Source of the DNA: Candidatus Segatella intestinihominis
GTDB lineage: Bacteria; Bacteroidota; Bacteroidia; Bacteroidales; Bacteroidaceae
Direction of reading: 5' to 3'
Assembly: GCA_900548535.1 (NCBI GenBank)
Contig: URLG01000049.1
Location: forward strand, 1-20,212
DNA: 20,212 nt
Position 1 is the first letter of the stretch; each line of letters opens with the position of its first letter. This document shows, piece by piece, positions 14,048 through 20,212 of this stretch. The translations under genes and the position numbers were made by a program. The notes below the pieces were generated by a model that did no database searches, was not told the origin of the DNA, and saw only the letters and a program-made list of their open reading frames with translations.

Positions 14048-14179
14048 TATGAGGCTCGTTCCAGGTCGGGAAGAGGCTTCTTTGCGGTTGGGAAGTGGCT
14101 CATACCGAATCCAAAAGAGGCTTAATCCAACCGCAAAGAAGGCTCTTCTCAGGTTCATATAAGCCTCCTTTCATGTTCA
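14048..14179 (+). repeat. Degenerate 22-bp-period tandem array with interlaced complementary segments
   Basis: Six consecutive 22-base units start at 14048, 14070, 14092, 14114, 14136 and 14158. Each has A/T-rich R-A-R then GGCT (GCCT in the last) at unit positions 6-9, followed by C or T in strict alternation in the first five (C,T,C,T,C), then a divergent half. CTTCTTTGCGGTTGG (14077-14091) is the perfect complement of 14127-14141, and the pairing extends across one G·G mismatch to 14068-14091/14127-14150. GGTATGAG (14046-14053) pairs with CTCATACC (14099-14106), which lies inside the loop of the first stem, so the pairings interlock. Confidence 0.75.
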
Positions 14180-14219
14180 GTTTTCGTTTTTTTCTTCCTA
14201 TTCTTCCATTTATCCCTTT

Positions 14220-16208
14220 CTATTTCTCTTCTTCTACTGCTTCTTCTTCAGCAATCTGCGTAATGCGCCTGATGCTTCTGTTGTGATGGTTGATGATGAG
14301 CGGAACACGTTCTACCACCACCATGGATGTGTCGAGGCCCAAAGCCTTAGGCTCGTCAATGCCTATCTTGCTGATAAGGGCATAGACAGTCATCAGCAGG
14401 TTCTGTTGACGGTTGTCGGAACTCTCCGGGTAATATACGCGGTGGATGATGATGAAGCGGAAATCGCCAGGAATTCCGTTTTTGCGAAGCGAAGGATAGG
14501 TACTTCTCAAATCCACCTTCCTACTTGCCACCAGGTCTTCTACCACTTGTCGCAAGTAGAGGCTCACCCTAGGCTCAATGCGGAAACCTATGCGCATGGT
14601 TACACTGTAGAGGGTGTCGGGAACCAGGGTCTCGCAACTGTACTCCAGCGTGTCAGGAGTATCTGCAAATTCCAGATTGATAAGCCAATAATGGTCAGCA
14701 CGCTTGGGCTGCTTGTTGATGATGGAATAGAGCAGCTTGTCATCCACCGAACCTTCCTTGTCGGCATGGTTCACATAAACCAGATTGGATGCGTACTTGG
14801 GGATGCTCTCGTCGGCCTTGATGTCGGAGATAATCTGATAATACTCATCCAGCGGTTTGGTACTGATGTAATGCTGGCGGATCTTGATGGCGCGAACCCA
14901 TACATACATCATCAGGAACAGGATTCCGCCAATAAGCATCGTACACCATCCTCCTGCGAGGAATTTTGACAGGTTGGCGGCAAGGAAAATGCCCTCGATC
15001 ACGCAATATGCGCCCATGAACAGCAGGATGAAGATGCGCGCCACACCCTTGGTGCGCAGGTAGAAACCGAGCAGCAGGGTGGTCATCAGCATGGTGATGG
15101 TGATGGCGAGACCGTAGGCTGCTTCCATGTGCGAGGAGTCGCGGAAGAGCAGGATGATGAGAACCACACCAATGTACATGGCGAGGTTGATGACCGGGAT
15201 ATAGAGCTGTCCCTTTACATGTGTAGGATGCTTGATTCGCATGCGTGGCCAGAAGTGCAGGTTCATGGCTTCGCTCAATATGGAGAAGGTGCCGCTGATA
15301 AGTGCCTGACTGGCAACGATTGCCGCACCCGTGGCCATGATGATGGCAAAAATCAGCATGTTCTGGGGCATGATGGAAAAGAACGGATTCACGGAGGAGG
15401 CAGTATGAATATGGTTCAGCACCCATGCTCCCTGACCCAGATAGTTGAGGATGAGCATGGCCTTTACGAAAAGCCAGCTGATGGTGATGTTCTTTCTGCC
15501 GCAGTGACCCAGGTCGGAGTAAAGAGCCTCAGCACCGGTGGTACAGAGGAACACGGCACCCAGAATCAGGAACCATTGTGGCGATTTTGCCAGCAGCATG
15601 GCAGCATAGTAGGGGTTGAAGGCCTTCAGAATCAACGGGTAAGAGGTGATGCTGAAAGCTCCCGTTACGCCCAGCAGCAGGAACCATATCAGCATGAATA
15701 CTCCGAACGATTTGCCGATGCTCTCTGTGCCAAAGCGTTGCACAAAGAAGATGATGGTGATGATGCCCAGTGTGATGGGGATGACTGGCAGGTGGGGACT
15801 GATGCTTCCGAGTCCTTCGATGGCTGTGGTAACCGTGATGGCAGGGGTGATGATTCCATCTGCCAGCAGGGTGCTGGCACCGATGATGGCCAATAGGTAA
15901 ATCCACTTTCTCTTCATCTTGCGCAGCAGGGCGTAGAGGGCGAGAATGCCTCCTTCGCCATTGTTGTCGGCTCGCAGTGCCACACATACATATTTGATGG
16001 TGGTCTGCAGGGTGAGTGTCCAGATGATGCACGACAATGCGCCCAGGATGGTGCTCTCGTTGATGGCTTCACCCGTGTGCAGGATGGCCTTCATCACATA
16101 GAGTGGGGATGTACCTATATCTCCAAACACGATGCCCAGAGTGATGAGCAATCCCAGGAAGCCTACGCGATGATGGCAGGCTACTGAACTTTCTGAATTT
16201 TCTCTCAT
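14220..16208 (-). CDS. kup: Low-affinity potassium uptake protein, Kup/HAK/KT family
   Basis: A 662-residue inner-membrane K+/H+ symporter. The family signature GIVFGDIGTSPLY (25-37) in TM1 is followed by RADNNGEGGILALYALL (79-95) and CTTGAEALYSDLGHCGR, all strongly conserved in Kup. About twelve hydrophobic segments occupy residues 15-425, followed by the soluble C-terminal domain (about 430-640) and an acidic tail, EEEAVEEEK. Length and motifs are typical. It is monocistronic with its own promoter. The leader contains two copies of AAATAAATGAAATC (about 16222-16250). I recognise no c-di-AMP riboswitch there. Confidence 0.95.
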   Translation of the reverse strand: MRENSESSVACHHRVGFLGLLITLGIVFGDIGTSPLYVMKAILHTGEAINESTILGALSCIIWTLTLQTTIKYVCVALRADNNGEGGILALYALLRKMKRKWIYLLAIIGASTLLADGIITPAITVTTAIEGLGSISPHLPVIPITLGIITIIFFVQRFGTESIGKSFGVFMLIWFLLLGVTGAFSITSYPLILKAFNPYYAAMLLAKSPQWFLILGAVFLCTTGAEALYSDLGHCGRKNITISWLFVKAMLILNYLGQGAWVLNHIHTASSVNPFFSIMPQNMLIFAIIMATGAAIVASQALISGTFSILSEAMNLHFWPRMRIKHPTHVKGQLYIPVINLAMYIGVVLIILLFRDSSHMEAAYGLAITITMLMTTLLLGFYLRTKGVARIFILLFMGAYCVIEGIFLAANLSKFLAGGWCTMLIGGILFLMMYVWVRAIKIRQHYISTKPLDEYYQIISDIKADESIPKYASNLVYVNHADKEGSVDDKLLYSIINKQPKRADHYWLINLEFADTPDTLEYSCETLVPDTLYSVTMRIGFRIEPRVSLYLRQVVEDLVASRKVDLRSTYPSLRKNGIPGDFRFIIIHRVYYPESSDNRQQNLLMTVYALISKIGIDEPKALGLDTSMVVVERVPLIINHHNRSIRRITQIAEEEAVEEEK

Positions 16209-16322
16209 ATAATCTTTCTTAAATAAATGAAATCAAATAAATGAAATCAAATCATTAAAACTAAATAATTAAAACGTTATCCTTTCGAATACGAATAATC
16301 CCCTATCATGTAGGAATGCGTG

Positions 16323-16330
16323 CAAAGGTA
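16323..16330 (-). promoter_or_regulatory. -7 element of the kup promoter
   Basis: CAAAGGTA reads TACCTTTG on the minus strand, preceded by TA. It gives a leader of about 108 nt to the kup ATG at 16208. No clear -33 TTTG is seen. The stretch 16331-16476 upstream shows only a short CCTACCAA/TTGGTGGGG inverted repeat (about 16420-16443). Confidence 0.6.
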
Positions 16331-16488
16331 TAAATAGTGGGTGAGATATAAGATTTACTTAACAAGAATTATCTGATTTAACATTCTGTTGGATTTAGCA
16401 TGTCTGTTTGATTACTTGCCTACCAAATAGTAAGTTGGTGGGGTTCATCTGATGACTCCCCCCAAACGGTGGATGGTAATTTTGTAGC

Positions 16489-16797
16489 TTAGGATGAAGG
16501 CTTCAGATAGATTAAAAGCCGTTTCAGATTGATTTCTGAAACGGCTTTTCGGATGCTTCGTTTTATGCAGTAATCGAGCATCAGTTTCAAGGCTTCGGTG
16601 CAGATTCCCTTGTTCCAATAAGGCTTTCCTACTCAGTAGCCCACTTCGCAGTCGTTTTTTCCGATAGGGATGTTGCTGGTTTCATGGGTGTAGTAGCCGA
16701 TGCAGCCGATAGCCTCGCCAGTCTCTTTCAACACAATCGCCCATGTCGTGTCATTATGGAAGAATGTCCGGATTATCTCCCGACTTTCCTCTACAGA
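16489..16797 (-). pseudogene. GNAT-family N-acetyltransferase relic
   Basis: The minus-strand frame reads SVEESREII...TTWAIVLKETGEAIGCIGYY, then NDCEVGY-stop-VGKPYWNKGICTEALKLMLDYC, a clear RimJ-type GNAT acetyl-CoA-binding core (GKPYWNKGICTEAL). A TGA stop at 16635-16633 interrupts it, most simply from TGG (GYWVGKPYW is the family pattern). About 40 N-terminal residues are missing and replaced by the end of the GH2 gene. The C-terminal third is missing too: after KRSIRKAVSE the frame runs through a terminator-like hairpin and stops at 16489. It is certainly non-functional as read. Confidence 0.85.
16514..16549. terminator. Perfect terminator-type hairpin at the end of the GNAT relic
   Basis: AAAAGCCGTTTCAGA (16514-16528) / TCTGAAACGGCTTTT (16535-16549), a 15-bp perfect stem with a 6-nt loop and A/T tails on both sides, so it can work in both directions. 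It probably terminates the GH2/GNAT-relic transcript from the minus strand. A TAATTTTG (16477-16484) resembling a -7 element precedes it on the plus strand. Confidence 0.8.
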
Positions 16798-18781
16798 CCC
16801 ATGTACATGTATCTTTACTATGTTTATTCTTTACTTCGATAATATTTACACCAGTATCCAGTGTCACATCCTTCCATAGTAACACATTAACGTTGTTAGG
16901 AACTACCTGTCCGTAAGACTTACCATTGATATACAAACAGGCAGGACCGCTATTGCTAAATACCTGTATTGAGGTGGTTTTACAGTTTCTTTGTGTATTT
17001 CTCTTTCCTGCAATGTACACAAATTGATCGTCTTTGTTCCAGTTGGCTTTGTAGAAATAATAAGCGTCCTTCTTTGTGCGCCTGTCGTAAGTTACCAGTC
17101 CCTTGTCGTTGCGACCAGGAATGATGCCTTCTCTACGACCAGCAGAAGCAAAGTCGAACATACACCAAATAAAGTTGCACCATAGGTATGGGCGTTTCTG
17201 TAGTTCTTCCCAATTTCTGATGTGGTAATAGGTTTGCCAGTTTTCTGGATGCCATTGTCCTAATGGGTCTGGGTGAATTAATGAATCTGTTTGTTGGAAT
17301 ACGCATGCGCCTGCTCCATATTCGCTGATTCCCATTTTCCTTTCTGGGTGTTGGCGGTGCTCGTTGTCAGCCCAGTTGCCAATTTCTCCCATCTTGTCGT
17401 CATACCATCCGAAATATTTGTTGAATGCAATCAAATCGGGTGTGCCGTTGAAATCATCATTTTGATTGCTTGCCCCCATTGTTGGGCGTGAAGGGTCTAA
17501 TTGGTGTGCCAAGTCATGGAGGTCTTTTGCCATTTTAGAAGGACGGTCTAACCATCCAGAGTTGATTTCATTGAAGAGTCCCCAAAATAAGATACAGGGG
17601 TGATTGTAGTTTTGTAGTATCAGTTCTTTTAACTGCTGACGTAGGTTCTCGTCATAGTTGGGGTTTGTGACATATACATTGACGAAAGGAATTTCAGCCC
17701 ATGCTACCAATCCGCGACGATCCATTTGTTGGTGTAGGTATTTGGATTGGGGGTAATGACTGAGTCTGATAGCATTGCATCCCATCTCCTGAACGATATC
17801 CAAGTCCTCGTCGAGGTTGTACTGATATAGTGCTGTGGCAATTTCAGCCCTATCTTGATGCATGTTAACCCCATTGAGTCGATATGGCTTTCCATTCAGA
17901 AAGAATCCTTTATCTGCATTTGCGTGATAATAGCGGAATCCTATTGCCTCCTGCCTCCTGTCTATTTCTTGTCCATTCTTTCGCAATATGACAACAGCCT
18001 GATACAGAAACGGATCTTTCACTCCATTCCACAAGTGAGGATGGTCAATCGTAGTGGTCATTACCACCTTGTTTCCTTCTGATATTTCGTTGCAGACCAA
18101 GTGACGAAGTTGTTTCCTCCTGTCGTATAACTGAAATTCCACTTCGCAACCTTCCAGTGATGTTTTTTGTGAAGAAAGTAGAGTTTCTATCTTCAATGTG
18201 GCTTTTTTTTCAGTTACCTCTGTTTGAGTGAAAAACACACCAGAGCTCGCATAATAGTCTGGTGCAATACAAACGTCATCGGTCACTATCAGTTCTACAC
18301 CACGGTATAGACCGCCAAAGATATTGAAGTCACCACATATAGGTGCAATATCCATAGTTGGCGCATTATTGACACGAATCTCCAATGTACTCTCCTTTCC
18401 TGGTCTGATAAAGTCGGTCAACTCAGCCACAAATGCCGTATATCCGCCTTTGTGTTGTGTTACAAAATGATGATCTACAAAGACATCAGCCACTGTTTGT
18501 GCAGCACCAACTTTCAGAAATATGCGTTTTCCTTGGTATTTGATAGGGAGTTGCAGCTTACGGGTGTAGTTACACAGTCCGCGATAGTAATCGGTGTTGC
18601 CAAACATTCCGTCCTCTGCATTCCATGTATGTGGCAGGTTTACTTTTGTCATTCCAGAAGAAGATGCTTGAAAGCCACGGTTGAAAAGCCATCCATCGTT
18701 TAATGGTATATTGACAGATGCTGATATTGATACGGTAAATGTTGTTCCAATTAGAAACAATAGAAATAATACTTTTTTCAT
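16754..18781 (-). CDS. Glycoside hydrolase family 2 protein (beta-galactosidase-like), secreted
   Basis: A 675-residue GH2 enzyme with signal peptide MKKVLFLLFLIGTTFTVSISA. Domains in order: sugar-binding jelly roll (about 25-170: VNLPHTWNAEDG, YYRGLCNYTRKL, GGLYRGVELIV), Ig-like domain (about 175-285), TIM barrel (about 286-590) and a DUF4982-like Ig domain (about 600-662). The acid/base is Glu405 in WGLFNEIN, the nucleophile Glu487 in GISEYGAG, and NGVNMHQD (303-310) and SHYP (341-344) are also conserved. GH2 enzymes cleave beta-galactosides, glucuronides or mannosides; the substrate is open. About twelve C-terminal residues (RGKSGDNPDILP) are read out of frame from the GNAT relic, so the natural stop is gone. 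No SusC/D genes are adjacent. Confidence 0.93.
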   Translation of the reverse strand: MKKVLFLLFLIGTTFTVSISASVNIPLNDGWLFNRGFQASSSGMTKVNLPHTWNAEDGMFGNTDYYRGLCNYTRKLQLPIKYQGKRIFLKVGAAQTVADVFVDHHFVTQHKGGYTAFVAELTDFIRPGKESTLEIRVNNAPTMDIAPICGDFNIFGGLYRGVELIVTDDVCIAPDYYASSGVFFTQTEVTEKKATLKIETLLSSQKTSLEGCEVEFQLYDRRKQLRHLVCNEISEGNKVVMTTTIDHPHLWNGVKDPFLYQAVVILRKNGQEIDRRQEAIGFRYYHANADKGFFLNGKPYRLNGVNMHQDRAEIATALYQYNLDEDLDIVQEMGCNAIRLSHYPQSKYLHQQMDRRGLVAWAEIPFVNVYVTNPNYDENLRQQLKELILQNYNHPCILFWGLFNEINSGWLDRPSKMAKDLHDLAHQLDPSRPTMGASNQNDDFNGTPDLIAFNKYFGWYDDKMGEIGNWADNEHRQHPERKMGISEYGAGACVFQQTDSLIHPDPLGQWHPENWQTYYHIRNWEELQKRPYLWCNFIWCMFDFASAGRREGIIPGRNDKGLVTYDRRTKKDAYYFYKANWNKDDQFVYIAGKRNTQRNCKTTSIQVFSNSGPACLYINGKSYGQVVPNNVNVLLWKDVTLDTGVNIIEVKNKHSKDTCTWVCRGKSGDNPDILP

Positions 18782-18900
18782 GTTAGTGAGGCATGTTAAT
18801 GTTACGTGTAGTCTTTGTTCTTTTGTTTACGGACTGCAACTAAAATTTGTTAATTAAAATTTTCAAGCCACTTTTTAAAGTGGGCTCAGTTATCAATATG

Positions 18901-18908
18901 CAAAAGTA
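18901..18908 (-). promoter_or_regulatory. Probable -7 element of the GH2 gene promoter
   Basis: CAAAAGTA reads TACTTTTG on the minus strand (TAnnTTTG). The leader to ATG 18781 is about 113 nt and holds a bulged hairpin, AGCCACTTT/AAAGTGGGCT (18867-18890), which could be regulatory. Confidence 0.5.
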
Positions 18909-18986
18909 AGGCTTTTTCTTTGGAAAACAGACATTTTTTATAAAATTAACACTTCGAAAAGCAAATAAATTGCTGTTTTCGTCATG

Positions 18987-19255
18987 TTATTCGAAAAATC
19001 CTTGATGACCGAAAATGACTGCCTCCTCATGGGGTAGAGGAGAGCTGTCATTCTTCATTTTCATCTTTTTGCCCTCGAGCAGCATCTCTCTCATGCAGTC
19101 CACTGCCATGTAGAGGATGGCGCTGATGTCAGCTCTGGAGTACACGCTGCCATGAGAGGTGATGTGCTTGGCAAACTTCTCGATAGTCATGATCTCGGTG
19201 TACTGCCCCGTTTCTTGTCCTTTTCGGGGTCGTCATTGATGACCGGAGCCTGCCA
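18987..19255 (-). pseudogene. HU/IHF-like (HU-HIG type) DNA-binding protein relic
   Basis: From 19190 down the frame reads MTIEKFAKHITSHGSVYSRADISAILYMAVDCMREMLLEGKK, typical of the middle of Bacteroidota HU-HIG proteins (helix pair then EGK-x-V-x-LGD-G). Upstream, in another frame, PVINDDPEKDKKR (about 19243-19205) looks like the missing N-terminal beta segment, so a frameshift lies near 19205-19212. Downstream the expected VRLGDFGSF core is absent: it runs KMKMKNDSSPLPHEEAVIFGH and stops at 18987. N-terminus shifted and C-terminal half lost means non-functional. In intact Bacteroidota loci such genes often neighbour a DUF3987 or amidase gene; none is here. Confidence 0.65.
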
Positions 19256-19368
19256 TCATTTATCCCCTGCCTCGGTCGTAAGAGATGCCCGTTATCAGAC
19301 AACATTTCTTGCAGCAGTACTTTTTTACACCCCTTGAAAAGGGCAGAAGCATTCACACGCCTAAAAAA

Positions 19369-19520
19369 GGTCAAATCTGGTCAAGGTCAAATCGGGTCAT
19401 TTTCATTTTCGGGGCGCAATGTCATATATAGTATAATATAAATATATTTATATTATACTATGGCTGAAAATGACATTTCATTTTCAAAATGACCCGATTT
19501 GACCCTGACCCGATTTGACC
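19369..19520. repeat. Symmetric palindromic element with four 15-bp sites around a 34-bp perfect palindrome
   Basis: GGTCAAATCTGGTCA (19369-19383) and GGTCAAATCGGGTCA (19385-19399) face TGACCCGATTTGACC (19490-19504 and 19506-19520). Each pair has 16-bp period. The two pairs are mirror images about 19444.5, the exact centre of a perfect palindrome at 19428-19461 whose half is ATAGTATAATATAAATA. An additional AATGTCAT/ATGACATT pair (19418-19425/19470-19477) lies between, slightly off-centre. The arrangement resembles iterons or paired operators around a cruciform or unwinding core. No function is known to me. Confidence 0.9.
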
Positions 19521-19605
19521 CGATATTGATTCTCGATTAGTTTTTTTAAAAAAAAACTTCTATTGATGTTTAAAGTATTGATAATTAAAGAAATAGACGT
19601 GTTGT

Positions 19606-20002
19606 ATGCATCTGGAAATATTTCTTTTTGTGTTTTTGAAAACTTCTTTTAGTTGTTTTTTACTTCACTTTTTATCTTGTTTATGTTCTGCTTTTCTTAG
19701 AAATATGTCAATATAATTGCTCAAAATAATAATTTGGAAGCATACGTTGCTGTTGAATACAAGACAGACCAACGAGGATATATTGTTAAAAAAAAGTGGT
19801 TGCTTGCGACAACAAAAAATTCAAAAAGATAACATTGGATATATTCGACGAAGTTAAAACTCTTAAAATAGCCACAACAGAGAAAATAGATACAGTCTAC
19901 TTCCAATACAAGATACAAGGTTCACCAACTTTAATCCATTCAAAAGTAGATGTCAAGATTATCGGCTATGGCAGCAATAATAAATCAATTTTAATGAAGT
20001 AA
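19606..20002 (+). pseudogene. Remnant of a small secreted protein gene (frameshifted)
   Basis: Three pieces in three frames read as one protein. From ATG 19606 a hydrophobic signal-like segment (MHLEIFLFVFLKTSFSCFLL...CSAF); then KYVNIIAQNNNLEAYVAVEYKTDQRGYIVKKK (from about 19699); then, after a frame change in an A8 run at 19787-19794, VACDNKKFKKITLDIFDEVKTLKIATTEKIDTVYFQYKIQG...SILMK to the TAA at 20000-20002. The last piece alone is a 68-codon ORF from GTG 19796. I recognise no family. Low GC and broken frames suggest decay; a real gene with sequencing errors is the alternative. A strong terminator follows. Confidence 0.4.
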
Positions 20003-20026
20003 CTCGATTTATCATAAATAATAATT

Positions 20027-20071
20027 ATTAAAGAGTCATGAAAGTATATTAGTCTTTCGTGACTCTTTAAT
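20027..20071. terminator. Terminator between the secreted-protein relic and the minus-strand gene
   Basis: ATTAAAGAGTCATGAAAG (20027-20044) / CTTTCGTGACTCTTTAAT (20054-20071), an 18-bp stem with one G·U pair and a 9-nt loop. It is bidirectional between convergent units. The wobble is G·U on the minus-strand RNA and A·C on the plus strand. Confidence 0.85.
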
Positions 20072-20102
20072 GTCTAAGTATTATAATTTTCCTCCTTTAT
20101 CC

Positions 20103-20212
20103 TTATACAAAGTTCAGAATAGATTTGAGTCTGTCCTGTACCTTGTTGAGCACCTGAATGGTGTCTTCGTTATTCTTATCCTTCTTGTTTTCAAGAAGGA
20201 TGATAGCCTTCT
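20103..20212 (-). CDS. C-terminal end of an unidentified protein (cut by window edge)
   Basis: The minus-strand frame is open from the window end to the TAA at 20105-20103. It encodes about 36 residues, including KAIILLENKKDKNN and EDTIQVLNKVQDRLKSILNFV, an amphipathic helix at the C-terminus. Codon use is like the rest of the chromosome, and it lies upstream of a shared terminator. Too little is visible to name it. Confidence 0.5.
   Translation of the reverse strand, partial: KAIILLENKKDKNNEDTIQVLNKVQDRLKSILNFV

Noticed and set aside
14048..14179. CRISPR array
   Set aside because: The 22-bp phase has a short degenerate core and no identical repeat/unique spacer pattern; there are no cas genes.
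16209..16322. c-di-AMP riboswitch in the kup leader
   Set aside because: The leader is short, AT-rich and partly a direct repeat; no recognisable ydaO-type core.
19129..19374. 81-codon minus-strand ORF overlapping the HU relic
   Set aside because: It is a third frame across the relic; its sequence is Arg-rich shadow translation without family features.

Overview
The window looks like chromosome from a Bacteroidota gut-type bacterium, most likely Prevotellaceae (Segatella/Prevotella). This rests on protein character (HtpG, OmpH-like lipoprotein, two-domain SlyD with a Cys tail, HU-HIG-type relic) and on repeated promoters of the Bacteroidota type (-33 TTTG, about 19-20 bp, -7 TAnnTTTG) with little Shine-Dalgarno signal. 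The species is an inference.

Layout. 1-1661: 3' part of htpG, closed by a strong terminator. 1869-2393: ECF sigma factor with no partner gene nearby, convergent with a lipoprotein gene; a heptad-repeat inverted element (2394-2499) lies between them. 2505-4384 (minus): pepD followed by the lipoprotein gene. 4505-6040 (plus): small membrane protein, OmpH/Skp-like lipoprotein and endonuclease III, driven by a promoter that faces the pepD promoter head to head. 6085-8114 (minus): a 98-aa protein, SlyD-type FKBP and chorismate synthase in one operon. 8553-8906: small secreted protein with its own promoter and terminator. 9120-9344: orphan promoter followed by a possible small RNA. 9340-10939 (minus): radical SAM enzyme and pyridoxamine-kinase-like protein. 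11045-13590 (minus): HrpB helicase split by a one-base frameshift. 13591-14219: long structured non-coding stretch. 14220-16208 (minus): Kup potassium transporter.

From about 16.2 kb to 20.1 kb the DNA is more AT-rich and decayed. It holds a broken GNAT acetyltransferase, an apparently intact secreted glycoside hydrolase family 2 enzyme whose 3' end runs out of frame into the GNAT relic, a frameshifted HU-like relic, a symmetric 152-bp palindromic element, and remains of a small secreted protein. The last 110 bases are the 3' end of an unidentified minus-strand gene.

The most unusual material is non-coding. (1) 19369-19520 has four copies of a 15-bp site, two per side in inverted orientation at 16-bp period, sharing one exact centre with a 34-bp perfect palindrome. 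(2) 14048-14179 is a degenerate 22-bp-period array whose units contain interlaced complementary segments compatible with a pseudoknot; next to it are a 17-bp hairpin, a terminator and a 112-bp polypyrimidine tract. (3) 9120-9330 is a possible plus-strand small RNA. None shows a complete protein-coding system beside it, so functions proposed for them are inference.
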